From the NCBI RefSeq assembly GCF_020171945.1, contig NZ_JAIVAP010000006.1, forward strand, positions 1 through 64,000: DNA of 64,000 nucleotides, in the 5' to 3' direction. Made by a program: the position numbers and the translations under genes. Positions 55,332-63,935 of this stretch are shown piece by piece. A model generated the notes under the pieces. That model was given only the letters and a program-made list of their open reading frames with translations, was not told the DNA's origin and did no database searches. Positions within the stretch are counted from its first letter, which is position 1. Every line of letters begins with the position of its first letter. The DNA comes from Bacillus infantis. GTDB taxonomy: Bacteria; Bacillota; Bacilli; Bacillales; Cytobacillaceae.

Positions 55332-56981
55332 TTGGATCAGAACAAAGACAAGAATATGCAAAACGGCGATGATGTGAAGCGCGAGAAGCTGACGACCCGC
55401 CAAGGCCATCCTGTAAGAGATAACCAGAATATACGGACAATCGGCAACCGCGGTCCCGCTACCCTTGAGAATTACCACTTCATTGAGAAAATTTCCCACT
55501 TCGACCGTGAGGAAGTCCCTGAGCGCGTCGTCCATGCTCGCGGCTCTGGAGCATTCGGCTATTTTGAGACGTACGGAAAAGTAGGCGATGAGCCAGTCGA
55601 AAAATATACCCGCGCGAAAGTATTTTCCGGTGCAGGGAAAAAGACTCCGCTGATGGTCCGATTCTCCACAGTGGCAGGAGCAAAGGATTCTCCTGAAACA
55701 GCCCGCGATCCGCGCGGATTTGCGGTTAAAATGTACACTGAGGATGGAAACTGGGATCTGGTTGGGAACAACCTTAAGATTTTCTTTATCCGTGACGCGA
55801 TGAAATTCCCTGACATGATCCATGCCTTTAAAGCAGATCCTGCTTCCAACGTGCCTAACCCTGAGCGGATGTTTGACTTTGTTTCCCGCACACCTGAAGC
55901 GACCCACATGATCACATTCCTGTTCTCTCCATGGGGCATCCCTGCGACTTACCGCCATATGCAGGGCTCTGGCGTCAACACGTACAAATGGGTCAATGAC
56001 AAAGGTGAAGCGGTGCTTGTTAAGTACCATTGGGAGCCGAAGCAGGGCATCCGAAACCTGACACAGGAAGAAGCGAACATGATCCAGGCGAAGAATGTAG
56101 GGCATGCTACACAGGATTTGTATGAGGCGATTGAACGCGGCGACTATCCGGAATGGGAGCTGTATGTACAGATCATGGAGGATGACTATCACCCTGAGCT
56201 GGACTTCGATCCCCTTGATGATACGAAGCTTTGGCCGGAAGACCAATTCCCATGGCTGCCGGTTGGCCGCATGGTCCTTGACCGCAATCCTGTTGACTTC
56301 CATGCAGAGATTGAACAGGCTGCCTTCGGAACAGGGGTACTGGTCGATGGAATGGACTTCTCTGATGACAAAATGCTTCAGGGACGCACTTTCTCATACT
56401 CAGACACACAGCGTTACCGCGTCGGCGCCAACTACCTGAAGGTGCCGGTAAATGCACCGAAAGCGCCTGTCCGCACAAATCAGCAGCGCGGCCAGATGGA
56501 TATCCGCGATCCGAAAGAATCCGGGGACAATCCGCACATCAATTATGAGCCATCCATGCTCGGCGGCTTTGAGGAAGTGGGAGAAGCAAGCCCGGCACCG
56601 CACCAGCCGACATATAATGCAGCTGCCATGAGCGCGCCGATCGACCGCCCGAATAACTATGGCCAGGCAGGTCACACCTACCGCAGCCTGGAGGATTGGG
56701 AGCGAGATGAATTGATCAAGAACCTGTCCGATGCGCTTGCTGCCTGCAATAAGCGCATCCAGGATGCCATGGTCGAGCACTTTACACAGGCCGATGAAGA
56801 TTACGGCCGCCGCGTGAAGGAAGGCATCGAAAAGAGGACAAAAGAGCTGAAAGAAATGTCAGCAGAAGACAATGTCCCTGGCCGTGAAGCAGGGCAATCC
56901 AAATACGGTCAAGGCTCATTATCTGCCAATGAGGCAACAAGGGAAGCAGTGGACAAAGGACACGAAGCGGATCCATATTAA
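55332..56981 (+). CDS. Monofunctional haem catalase (KatX-like)
   Basis: 549-aa catalase that decomposes hydrogen peroxide. Motifs: [20 protein letters not shown], active-site His in [31 protein letters not shown] (Asn/Ser pocket), [18 protein letters not shown] (distal Asn) and the haem-ligand Tyr in [17 protein letters not shown]-terminal ~150-residue region follows ([20 protein letters not shown]-type). The length and this extension are closer to sporulation/SigB catalase KatX than to vegetative KatA. TTG 55332 has GAGGAGG 9 nt upstream. A SigB promoter precedes it. Confidence 0.93.
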   Translation: MDQNKDKNMQNGDDVKREKLTTRQGHPVRDNQNIRTIGNRGPATLENYHFIEKISHFDREEVPERVVHARGSGAFGYFETYGKVGDEPVEKYTRAKVFSGAGKKTPLMVRFSTVAGAKDSPETARDPRGFAVKMYTEDGNWDLVGNNLKIFFIRDAMKFPDMIHAFKADPASNVPNPERMFDFVSRTPEATHMITFLFSPWGIPATYRHMQGSGVNTYKWVNDKGEAVLVKYHWEPKQGIRNLTQEEANMIQAKNVGHATQDLYEAIERGDYPEWELYVQIMEDDYHPELDFDPLDDTKLWPEDQFPWLPVGRMVLDRNPVDFHAEIEQAAFGTGVLVDGMDFSDDKMLQGRTFSYSDTQRYRVGANYLKVPVNAPKAPVRTNQQRGQMDIRDPKESGDNPHINYEPSMLGGFEEVGEASPAPHQPTYNAAAMSAPIDRPNNYGQAGHTYRSLEDWERDELIKNLSDALAACNKRIQDAMVEHFTQADEDYGRRVKEGIEKRTKELKEMSAEDNVPGREAGQSKYGQGSLSANEATREAVDKGHEADPY

Positions 56982-56993
56982 TACTCGATAAGC

Positions 56994-57047
56994 CGGAGGG
57001 CTGCCCGGAACATCAGGATGACTGATGGGCCGGGCGGCTTTTTTTAT
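56994..57047 (+). terminator. Rho-independent terminator
   Basis: GAGGGCTGCCCGG / GCCGGGCGGCTTTTTTT stem with a ~20-nt loop. Confidence 0.75.
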
Positions 57048-57102
57048 TGTTTAGGAAATTATAAATTGTATGCCTTGTGGATTAAAATCAATTCTTGATC
57101 CA

Positions 57103-57276
57103 CGTCCAACCCCCTCGAGGTCACAAGCCAAACCTCCCAAAAAGGCAAAGAACGCCTTTCCGGAAGGTTCGACTTGAGGTCCCCAGGATGGGGGGCATGC
57201 AGACGCTGCCACAGGACGTGGCGTTCTTAGTCTGCGTTCCTTAAGGGTGATCAAGGCGCTTGCGCTTCTGTTCTTG
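57103..57276. repeat. Degenerate Bacillus interspersed repeat
   Basis: Contains CCAAAAAGGCAAAGAACGCC, TTTCCGGAAG and GGCGCTTGCGCTTCTGTTCT, which I recall as parts of a second short repeat common in Bacillaceae genomes. GGCAAAGAACGCC forms an imperfect hairpin. No gene is supported in 57048-57479. Confidence 0.55.
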
Positions 57277-57479
57277 AATGAAATTTCAGCTGACAAATAG
57301 GTTGTGAAAAATGGAGAGCAATCTGCTGCTGACCCTTTAATTTCTCTTTTTGTCCATCTCCTAAAACTCCTCACTATATAAAGGACTAACTGCAGGTTTT
57401 GTCGAATTGGTTCCAATTAGGAGAACTAGCCTTAAAAAGTTCACTTTAATTTATTCCTCAAACATAAGGACTGATAATC

Positions 57480-58718
57480 TTGCTTTTCAAAAATAGAAAT
57501 TTCCTTGTTTTATGGATTGGGCAGCTGGCTACGATTTTTGGCAATCGGCTCAGTGAGATTGCCGTTCCTCTGGTTGTACTGCAGCTGACAGGCTCGCCCT
57601 GGAAGGCGGCATTGATTGCTGTCTGCTCCAGGGTGGTGCCGCTGGCATTATCCCTGCAGGCGGGCTATTGGGTTGACCGCCATTCAAAGAAAAAAATTGC
57701 CATGGGGGCAGATGCCCTCAGTTTCATGACGATGTCTGCACTGGTCCTTTGCTTTTATTTTAATATGCTGAACATCTGGATTTTAGCGATCTGCCTGCTC
57801 GTATTGGGAGCGGCAGGGCTCTTTTACAGGATATCGCTGGGAGCGATGCTGCCGTCGATTGTGGGGAGGGATCAGCTTGTCAGGGCCCATAATTATATTG
57901 AAGGGGCTGATGCCGTCAGTACACTGGCAGGACCAGTGATGGCAGGTGCTGCTCTTTCCGCTCTTGGTGCTGCCGCCGTGCTCGGCATTGATGCTGTGAC
58001 CTACTTGATTTCATTAGCAGGGCTGGCTGTATTGACCTATAAAGAAACGCCTGCTGCTGCAAAAGAGGGGGAGGGCTTCAAAAATGTTCTGGCTTTTAAA
58101 GAAATAAAATACCTGTTCATCAATTCCTTTCAGCGTTTCATTTCTTTTCATCAGGCTGTTTTAAATTTTACTTCCTCCTGTGTGGTTCTTGCTGTCATTT
58201 TTTATACAAGCCAAACGCTCGGCTTTAGCGAATGGCAGACGGGTGCAGTATTATCAGCGGCAGGGGCAGGAAATCTCCTCGGTGTCTTCCTGATGAACAA
58301 ATCGGTTCACTTCTCGTGGAAAAATTTATATGGAGTGCTGATGGCTGTTTCAGGGCTGGGCCTTCTGCTGATTATGCTGTCTGGCCAGTTCGCTGCCATC
58401 GCCTGTGGCATGTTTTTATTTGATGGAGCTTTGTCGATGGCCTTCGTAGTGAATGGTGCTGCCCGGCAGGCGATCACCCCTGATGGGTTTATGGCCCGTG
58501 TAGCAGGAGGGGGAATTCTCTTGTCCGGTCTGGCGGCTGTCAGCGGCACACTTTTTGCTGGGGGAATAGCTGAATCCTTACATCCGCGGATCGTTATTGC
58601 AGGCTGCTCGTTCCTGCTTTTCATGGCTGCCGCCGTTTCACTGTCGTTCAAGCAGGGTAAAAGCCGGCTGGATAAGCTGGAGCCGATAAGTTTTCAAAAA
58701 AAGATGGACCGCATATAA
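57480..58718 (+). CDS. MFS transporter (MFS_3/EntS-like)
   Basis: 412-aa transporter with 12 predicted helices in two bundles. WIGQLATIFGNRLSEIAVPL, QAGYWVDRHSKKKIAMGADA (the DRxxKK loop of motif A) and LGAMLPSIVGRDQLVRAHN-like SLGAMLPSIVGRDQL are as in EntS-type exporters. Substrate could be a siderophore, drug or sugar; nothing nearby decides. TTG 57480 has AAGGA upstream. The stop lies inside a terminator shared with the coat operon. Confidence 0.87.
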   Translation: MLFKNRNFLVLWIGQLATIFGNRLSEIAVPLVVLQLTGSPWKAALIAVCSRVVPLALSLQAGYWVDRHSKKKIAMGADALSFMTMSALVLCFYFNMLNIWILAICLLVLGAAGLFYRISLGAMLPSIVGRDQLVRAHNYIEGADAVSTLAGPVMAGAALSALGAAAVLGIDAVTYLISLAGLAVLTYKETPAAAKEGEGFKNVLAFKEIKYLFINSFQRFISFHQAVLNFTSSCVVLAVIFYTSQTLGFSEWQTGAVLSAAGAGNLLGVFLMNKSVHFSWKNLYGVLMAVSGLGLLLIMLSGQFAAIACGMFLFDGALSMAFVVNGAARQAITPDGFMARVAGGGILLSGLAAVSGTLFAGGIAESLHPRIVIAGCSFLLFMAAAVSLSFKQGKSRLDKLEPISFQKKMDRI

Positions 58719-58733
58719 GCAGTCCATCTTTTT
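58700..58733. terminator. Bidirectional terminator
   Basis: AAAGATGGAC / GTCCATCTTT perfect 10-bp arms with T-runs on both strands, between the MFS gene and yraD. Confidence 0.9.
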
Positions 58734-59032
58734 CACAGAGTAGGCAATTTCAAAGCAGTCTCCATATTCTGCAGGTTCAGCTTCGTTTGCTCTTCTGTAT
58801 TCCAGGCATGATACCAGCCTTTTTTCATTATATAAGTGGAGATTTCCTCATGCAGATCCAATGTTGCCTCCAAATGGCGGGTCAGCATTTCCTTGATTTC
58901 CGGTGTTCCTGCATCTGTTACAGCCATGGCCAGGTTTCTTGCGCCGCTTTTTGCTGAATTCAGCAGGTCCATGGCGACCATCTGGTCTGTCAGTGCGTCC
59001 ATGCCGGTCAGTCTTTCTATAAATTGAATCAT
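58733..59032 (-). CDS. yraD: Spore coat-like protein YraD
   Basis: 99-aa CotF-domain protein, same length as B. subtilis YraD. MDALTDQMVAMDLLNSAKSG, ARNLAMAVTDAGTPEIKEML, LTRHLEATLDLHEEISTYIM and KKGWYHAWNTEEQ are ferritin-like helices typical of the coat F family. Last gene of the yraG-yraF-adhB-yraE-yraD operon, in the same order as in B. subtilis. Expected to sit in the spore coat or outer forespore layer. Confidence 0.88.
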   Translation of the reverse strand: MIQFIERLTGMDALTDQMVAMDLLNSAKSGARNLAMAVTDAGTPEIKEMLTRHLEATLDLHEEISTYIMKKGWYHAWNTEEQTKLNLQNMETALKLPTL

Positions 59033-59046
59033 ATAGCGTCAACTCC

Positions 59047-59241
59047 TCATTGCTGTACTTTTGATAAAACAGAACTGAATTCCTGCAGCTGGATGGTAGA
59101 GGCATCCACGTCTCTCTGCATGATTTGTTTCAGCTGCGGATCAGTGACAAGTGCTTTCATCGTTTTCGACTTTGTCAGGCAAAGTGTTTTAAATGCTGCG
59201 ATTTCCTGGACTTCCAGGATTTCATGTAAAAGATAATCCAT
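59047..59241 (-). CDS. yraE: Spore coat-like protein YraE
   Basis: 64-aa small coat-associated protein: MDYLLHEILEVQEIAAFKTL, CLTKSKTMKALVTDPQLKQI, MQRDVDASTIQLQEFSSVLS. Paralogue of YraG at 61046, with which it shares the VxE/HEI-x-FKTLC-x-AKSK pattern. AAGGAG upstream of the ATG. Fourth gene of the operon. Confidence 0.88.
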   Translation of the reverse strand: MDYLLHEILEVQEIAAFKTLCLTKSKTMKALVTDPQLKQIMQRDVDASTIQLQEFSSVLSKVQQ

Positions 59242-59257
59242 TCTGCCAGCTCCTTAG

Positions 59258-60394
59258 TTAAGGTTTTAGTACGACTTTAATGCAGTTATCCATTTTCGTA
59301 TCAAAGATTTCGTAGCCATGCTTGGCTTCGCTGAGGGGGAGGACATGGCTCACTACATCTCCCGGGTCAATTTTTCCTGTGGCCACTAGTTCATACATAT
59401 AGGGCATCAGGTGGATCATAGGGGCCTGTCCTGAACGGATATTAACGTTGCGCTGCATGATGTCCCCAAGCGGAAACCCATTGTACCGGCCGCCGTACAC
59501 GCCTGTAATCTGGATGGTTCCGGCTTTTCGGACTGCCTGGGCGGCAATGACAAGGGCACTCATGGCCCCGCCATGAAGCTTCAGGCCGCTTGCCAAAAAC
59601 TCCATATCAGTCATCTTTCCGTCCATGCCGACTGCATCGATGACAACATCTGCTCCGCCATGTGTGATTTCCTTCAAATGGCTCCCTACATTTTCATACT
59701 GCTCAAAATTGATGATTTCGACCTTGTTCGTCCGTTTGGCATGCTGGAGGCGGTAATCCACATAGTCAACGGCAATGACCCGTTTGGCTCCCTTCATCCA
59801 GGCGAACTTCTGTGCAAACAGGCCGACTGGTCCGCATCCGAGTACAATGACGGTATCCCCGCTTTTTACTCCGGCATTGTCGACACTCCAGAAGCCGGTA
59901 GACATGGCATCGGCGATAACACTCAGTTTTTCATCCGGCTCTTCGCAGCTTTCCGGAATTTTGAAGTGGGTGAAATTGGCGAAAGGCACCCGCAGATATT
60001 CTGCCTGTCCGCCAGGGTAGCCGCCTGTATTGCCGGAATAGCCGAAATAAGCACCCATATCGCCGTTGTCATTCGTGTTGTCGCACTGGCTCTCCAGCTG
60101 GTTCTTGCAGTAAACGCATTCCCCGCAGGCTATATTAAAAGGAATGATGACGCGGTCACCTTTTTTAACCTTTGTCACCTCAGGGCCGACTTCTTCGACG
60201 ATGCCCATCGGTTCGTGCCCGATTACATAATCCTCCTGCATATTGGGGATAAATCCGTGGATTAAATGGAGGTCAGAACCGCAGATCGCTGTGCTTGTGA
60301 CCTTGATGATCATATCATCAGGCTTTTCGATCCTGGGATCAGGAACCTCTTTGACTTCGACATTTTTGATGCCTTGATAGGTGACTGCCTTCAT
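59258..60394 (-). CDS. adhB: Zinc-type alcohol dehydrogenase AdhB
   Basis: 378-aa medium-chain dehydrogenase. Catalytic zinc ligands: Cys38 (AICGSDLH) and the GHEPMGIVEEVG loop; structural zinc cysteines in CGECVYCKNQLESQC. NAD(P)-binding VIVLGCGPVGLFAQKFAWMK. The insertion GDMGAYFGYSGNTGGYPGGQ is typical of glutathione-independent formaldehyde-dehydrogenase-like members. Its place in the middle of a spore-coat operon, conserved in B. subtilis, suggests a role in the forespore or coat; the substrate is unknown. Confidence 0.92.
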   Translation of the reverse strand: MKAVTYQGIKNVEVKEVPDPRIEKPDDMIIKVTSTAICGSDLHLIHGFIPNMQEDYVIGHEPMGIVEEVGPEVTKVKKGDRVIIPFNIACGECVYCKNQLESQCDNTNDNGDMGAYFGYSGNTGGYPGGQAEYLRVPFANFTHFKIPESCEEPDEKLSVIADAMSTGFWSVDNAGVKSGDTVIVLGCGPVGLFAQKFAWMKGAKRVIAVDYVDYRLQHAKRTNKVEIINFEQYENVGSHLKEITHGGADVVIDAVGMDGKMTDMEFLASGLKLHGGAMSALVIAAQAVRKAGTIQITGVYGGRYNGFPLGDIMQRNVNIRSGQAPMIHLMPYMYELVATGKIDPGDVVSHVLPLSEAKHGYEIFDTKMDNCIKVVLKP

Positions 60395-60412
60395 GTATGC
60401 AAACCTCCAATA

Positions 60413-60784
60413 TTAATGGGACTCATCAGGTGTACGGTCAAACATGCCTTTTCTGTTCGTTTCATGAGGGAAAAGGTTCATGCTGCCGATCATGATTGTA
60501 TTTTTGGCTGAGAGCTGGTCCAGCTTGTATTGTTCGCTCAGGTCATGGGGATGGAACCATTTCTTTCTGACCATAAGCTCGGAAATTTCCTGATGCATCT
60601 GAATTCCCTGCATAAGCTGTTTCCTAAGCAGCACCCGTACATCCGGCGTAGCTGCTTCCGTCAAAGCCACGGCCATATTTCTTACCGCTTCCTTTGTGCG
60701 GATGAGAAAATCGAGCGCGAATGTCATATCAGCCAGTTCAGGCATATTTAAGGCATTGATAGGATCTAAATAATCTTGATTCAA
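60413..60784 (-). CDS. yraF: Spore coat-like protein YraF
   Basis: 123-aa CotF-domain protein, paralogue of Yra[75 protein letters not shown]. The TTG at 60784 is chosen because AAAGGAGG lies 8 nt upstream; the open frame extending to 60862 overlaps yraG and has no such site. B. subtilis YraF is 122 aa. Confidence 0.88.
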   Translation of the reverse strand: MNQDYLDPINALNMPELADMTFALDFLIRTKEAVRNMAVALTEAATPDVRVLLRKQLMQGIQMHQEISELMVRKKWFHPHDLSEQYKLDQLSAKNTIMIGSMNLFPHETNRKGMFDRTPDESH

Positions 60785-60800
60785 TTGAGATTGCCTCCTT

Positions 60801-61046
60801 TCAATTAATGATTGGCGTTGGACGGCTTTCCGGGACGGGAGCACTAAAAGGAACGCGTTCATAGAGGGCCTGAAGCTCGCTAAGGTCTTTTTTGGACTGT
60901 TCCAGGTCTTTCTGCATAAGGGCCTTTAAGTCTTCATCAAAAACAAGCCCCTGCATAAGCTTGGATTTTGCGACGCAGAGTGTTTTGAAGTTGACGATCT
61001 CATGTAAATCCATTGATTCATGGGGAGCCAGATGCTTCATATCCAT
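60801..61046 (-). CDS. yraG: Spore coat-like protein YraG
   Basis: 81-aa protein: [54 protein letters not shown], then a Pro-rich tail. Paralogue of YraE. AAAGGAGG before ATG 61046. First gene of the five-gene operon; upstream CGTATATGC is an unconvincing -10 for a sporulation sigma factor. Confidence 0.88.
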   Translation of the reverse strand: MDMKHLAPHESMDLHEIVNFKTLCVAKSKLMQGLVFDEDLKALMQKDLEQSKKDLSELQALYERVPFSAPVPESRPTPIIN

Positions 61047-61187
61047 TGATGTTCATCCTCCTTTTGCATATACGCGGATTATTTTTCCCCGGCAGCATTT
61101 ATTTACGCTGGCGGTTTTTGTAAGCTGGTGAGGATTGCAGATGTGAGGGGAATTTCACTGCGGATTTAAAGGTAAAATTTTTGTGAA

Positions 61188-61220
61188 AATAAAAAAGCTC
61201 CCGGAATTGTCCGGAAGCCA
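61188..61220 (-). terminator. Rho-independent terminator of the MEDS gene
   Basis: On the minus strand GCTTCCGGA / TCCGGGAGC stem, loop CAAT, then TTTTTTAT. Confidence 0.8.
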
Positions 61221-61230
61221 TTTATTCATT

Positions 61231-61767
61231 CTATTGGTCAAGCAGCAGGTAATTGTGGTTGGCGAGGAGCCCTGCTTTGAATTCCTGGCTTGCCCTATCT
61301 GAGTCATAGGCACAAACCGATAAGATTTTGTTGTCGGATACAATTCCATCTGCTGCTTTTTCGGAAGCCAGCAATTTGCCCTGAATTTCCTCTTCGTTGC
61401 GCCACTCTACATGTGCCCAGCTGCGGATCACTGAATTCTCTTCTGAATAATTGTCCAGTACCTTTGGAAGAAAATCAAAAATTGAATTAACCCGAAAATC
61501 TCCCTTTGCATAATAAAAATCGAAGTTGTTTATAAACGCTACTTTCTGCAAATAACGCTCTTCCAAGCTTTCACAAAGTTTATTTCTGATCTTTCGGATC
61601 CATCGGTCATTTTCTATAATAACGGCATATTCATTCAATTTTAATCCGGTTATGACAAAATCTTCTACATTCGACAGGTACCGGTCATAATCCTCAAAAA
61701 AATATAAAACATGTCCCTTGGCAAGGCTTCGAAGCTCGGTAACTTCTTTCACTTGCATTCTTTCCAA
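61231..61767 (-). CDS. MEDS domain protein
   Basis: 178-aa soluble protein of the MEDS (DcmR-type sensory) family: GHVLYFFEDYDRYLSNVEDF, VITGLKLNEYAVIIENDRW and a C-terminal LSVCAYDSDRASQEFKAGLL, NHNYLLLDQ. MEDS domains sense small molecules or act as partners of signalling proteins; in bacilli stand-alone copies may relate to sigma-factor regulation. TTG start with GGGGTG upstream. Monocistronic. Confidence 0.8.
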   Translation of the reverse strand: MERMQVKEVTELRSLAKGHVLYFFEDYDRYLSNVEDFVITGLKLNEYAVIIENDRWIRKIRNKLCESLEERYLQKVAFINNFDFYYAKGDFRVNSIFDFLPKVLDNYSEENSVIRSWAHVEWRNEEEIQGKLLASEKAADGIVSDNKILSVCAYDSDRASQEFKAGLLANHNYLLLDQ

Positions 61768-61979
61768 ATTGGCACCCCATTAAGTATAGACATATAACGC
61801 CTTCCGTTCAGCTTAACATACTTTAAAGAGAAAAAATGCTATTCGTTAAAAATAGACAAGTTCTGCATTCAATTCCGGGCTTTTATTAATAAATAGGAGG
61901 ATCGGAATGTACACGAGGATGGCATTCACCCAGCCCGGAGCATAAGATATCCCGAATAGAAGTGAAAGGATGAGAGCGA

Positions 61980-62576
61980 ATGCATGACTACGGAATGTAT
62001 CCATATCCATTTATGATGCCGGCAGCTGCCAGCCATCAGCCTGTATTTGGGGGCTATCCGGTGGAAGGGGACTATGCCGCCAGTTTTTATCACATGCCCC
62101 ACGGGGATTACCGGGTGCCTTTAAAGGATTATGGCCCCAACCCGTTTGTCGTCAATATCAATGAAGCGACGAAACAGAACAAAGCTTTCCGTACAGCCTT
62201 GTGGACAGGGAAGCACCTGCAGCTGACACTGATGAGCCTGAAGCCTGGTGAGGACATTGGACTCGAGAGGCATAATAACCTCGACCAATTCCTCCGTGTA
62301 GAAAAAGGCCAGGGGGTCGTCCAGATGGGGAAGAAGAAGAATAATCTGGATTTCAGAAGGAATATTTATGATGATTCAGCCATATTCATTCCTGCAGGCA
62401 CTTGGCATAATCTCACGAACACCGGCAATACATCGCTGAAGCTGTACTCTATTTATGCGCCTCCAAACCATCCATTTGGCACGATCCATCAAACAAAAGC
62501 AGCCGCAGAAGCGGCAGAACAAAGCCACGGACATCGCTCCATTTACGCGGGGTATCCTTATGGATGGGGATATTAA
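61980..62576 (+). CDS. Cupin domain protein
   Basis: 198-aa protein. The N-terminal ~60 residues are Tyr/Pro/Met-rich (DYGMYPYPFMMPAAASHQPV) and the C terminus ends YAGYPYGWGY, both like spore-coat low-complexity tails. The core is a cupin: SLKPGEDIGLERHNNLDQFL and EKGQGVVQ carry the His/Glu metal ligands (ERH, D/Q), and FIPAGTWHNLTNTGN the second motif. Possible coat or exosporium enzyme; substrate unknown. AAAGGATGA before ATG. Confidence 0.82.
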   Translation: MHDYGMYPYPFMMPAAASHQPVFGGYPVEGDYAASFYHMPHGDYRVPLKDYGPNPFVVNINEATKQNKAFRTALWTGKHLQLTLMSLKPGEDIGLERHNNLDQFLRVEKGQGVVQMGKKKNNLDFRRNIYDDSAIFIPAGTWHNLTNTGNTSLKLYSIYAPPNHPFGTIHQTKAAAEAAEQSHGHRSIYAGYPYGWGY

Positions 62577-62587
62577 GCTAAAAAGAT

Positions 62588-62627
62588 AGATGAAAGGAGG
62601 CTGCCGGAGTGTGGCAGCTTTCTTTTC
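62588..62627 (+). terminator. Rho-independent terminator
   Basis: GAAAGGAGGCTGCC / GGCAGCTTTC stem with T-rich tail. Confidence 0.75.
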
Positions 62628-62686
62628 AATATAATCATGGTTAATTATGGTATTATACAAATAAATCCAGCAGAGGAGGGACAGCG

Positions 62687-62887
62687 ATGGCCAAGACTGT
62701 CACTTTTTCTTTTGATACAAAATACATCGATTCACGTACAAGTGAAACTTTCACCTTTGAAGAGCTGGGCGTTGCCGAAAACTTGGATGAGGAAGCAGAG
62801 AGAAAGATTCTGGAGGACATTCTTCACGCGTGGATTTGGGACAAGCTGAACATCTCTTTCAGCATGGTGTGGAATAAAAATGAATAG
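62687..62887 (+). CDS. Small hypothetical protein
   Basis: 66-aa acidic soluble protein: AKTVTFSFDTKYIDSRTSET, FTFEELGVAENLDEEAERKI, LEDILHAWIWDKLNISFSMV. GAGGAGGGA precedes ATG 62687 and a terminator follows, so it is a good small gene. No family recognised. Confidence 0.68.
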   Translation: MAKTVTFSFDTKYIDSRTSETFTFEELGVAENLDEEAERKILEDILHAWIWDKLNISFSMVWNKNE

Positions 62888-62896
62888 ATGCTAATA

Positions 62897-62940
62897 AAGA
62901 CCCGGAGCTCCTGAATCACCAGGAGTGCGGGTCTTATTTT
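62897..62940. terminator. Bidirectional terminator
   Basis: AAGACCCG-GAGCTCCTG / CAGGAGTG-CGGGTCTT long stem with T-rich flank, between convergent genes. Confidence 0.85.
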
Positions 62941-62967
62941 TATGCCGATGCAAGCATTGCCGCATTC

Positions 62968-63837
62968 TTAGTACGGAGTACCCCCGTTAATATGCAGCAC
63001 CTGCCCTGTAACATATGAAGATTCATCAGAAGCAAAGTATACATAGCCTGGTGCAAGTTCGCTCGGCTGGCCCGGGCGTCCCATTGGCGTCTTGAATTCT
63101 CCCTCACTGCCGAAACCGTCCACTTCGTCTTTTGTAAAAGAGGCGGGGATGAGCGGTGTCCAGATTGGGCCCGGAGCCACGGCATTCACCCGGATTCCCT
63201 GTTCGACAAGAGATCCTGAAAGGGAACGTGTAAAGGCAAGGATGGCACCTTTCGTTGAAGAATAGTCAATCAGCTTCGGTGCACCCTGGAAAGCTGTGAT
63301 GGACGTGGTGTTGACGATAGAGCTGCCAGGCTTCATGTGATCAAGTGCAGCTTTTGTCAGATAGAACATGCTGAAGATATTGGTGCGGAATGTGCGCTCC
63401 AGCTGCTCTGCTGTAATGTCTTTGATGGAAGGCTGGGTATGCTGCTCCCCGGCGTTGTTGACGAGGATGTCCAGCTTGCCGAATTCAGAGACCACTTTTT
63501 CTACGGCTTCCTGGCAAAAAGCTTCTTCGCCGATATCACCGGAGATCAGCAGGCAGCGGCGGCCTTCCTGCTCCACATACTTTTTTGTTTCCCCTGCATC
63601 GTCATGCTCATCGAGATAGGATATAGCTACATCAGCGCCTTCCTTCGCGAAAGCAACAGCGACAGCACGGCCGATTCCGCTGTCGCCGCCTGTAATCAGC
63701 GCAATTTTGCCTGACAGCCTCTCACCTTTTCCTGCCAGGTTCTGTGTAAAGTCGGGACGAGGTTCCATTTCATTTTCAAAGCCTGGCTGGCGTTCCTGCA
63801 TCTGTCCGGGAATCTGTTTTGGCATGTCTTTATCCAT
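62968..63837 (-). CDS. SDR family oxidoreductase (general stress YdaD/YhdF-like)
   Basis: 289-aa short-chain dehydrogenase with an N-terminal ~40-residue extension (MPKQIPGQMQERQPGFENEM) typical of the YdaD/YhdF/YhxC group of general stress proteins. GGDSGIGRAVAVAFAKEGAD binds the cofactor; NNAGEQHTQPSI, then YSSTKGAILAFTRSLSGSLV with catalytic Tyr/Lys, and PGPIWTPLIP follow. The C terminus is VTGQVLHINGGTPY. A SigB promoter upstream supports the stress assignment. ATG at 63837 with AAAGGAATG upstream. Confidence 0.9.
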   Translation of the reverse strand: MDKDMPKQIPGQMQERQPGFENEMEPRPDFTQNLAGKGERLSGKIALITGGDSGIGRAVAVAFAKEGADVAISYLDEHDDAGETKKYVEQEGRRCLLISGDIGEEAFCQEAVEKVVSEFGKLDILVNNAGEQHTQPSIKDITAEQLERTFRTNIFSMFYLTKAALDHMKPGSSIVNTTSITAFQGAPKLIDYSSTKGAILAFTRSLSGSLVEQGIRVNAVAPGPIWTPLIPASFTKDEVDGFGSEGEFKTPMGRPGQPSELAPGYVYFASDESSYVTGQVLHINGGTPY

Positions 63838-63910
63838 GAATCAATCATTCCTTTCTTCTCACATAATTTATGGTTTGTGATTTATATCACTTATTAGCCA
63901 TATAGATTTC

Positions 63911-63935
63911 TTACCCTTGAGGTTGGTTTTAAAAC
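63911..63935 (-). promoter_or_regulatory. SigB promoter of the SDR gene
   Basis: On the minus strand GTTTTA and GGGTAA 13 bp apart, close to the SigB consensus. It stands 74 nt before the SDR start codon. Confidence 0.7.

Noticed and set aside
55323-56303. 326-codon open frame antisense to the catalase gene
   Set aside because: Shadow of a strongly conserved catalase; no ribosome-binding site or recognisable motif.
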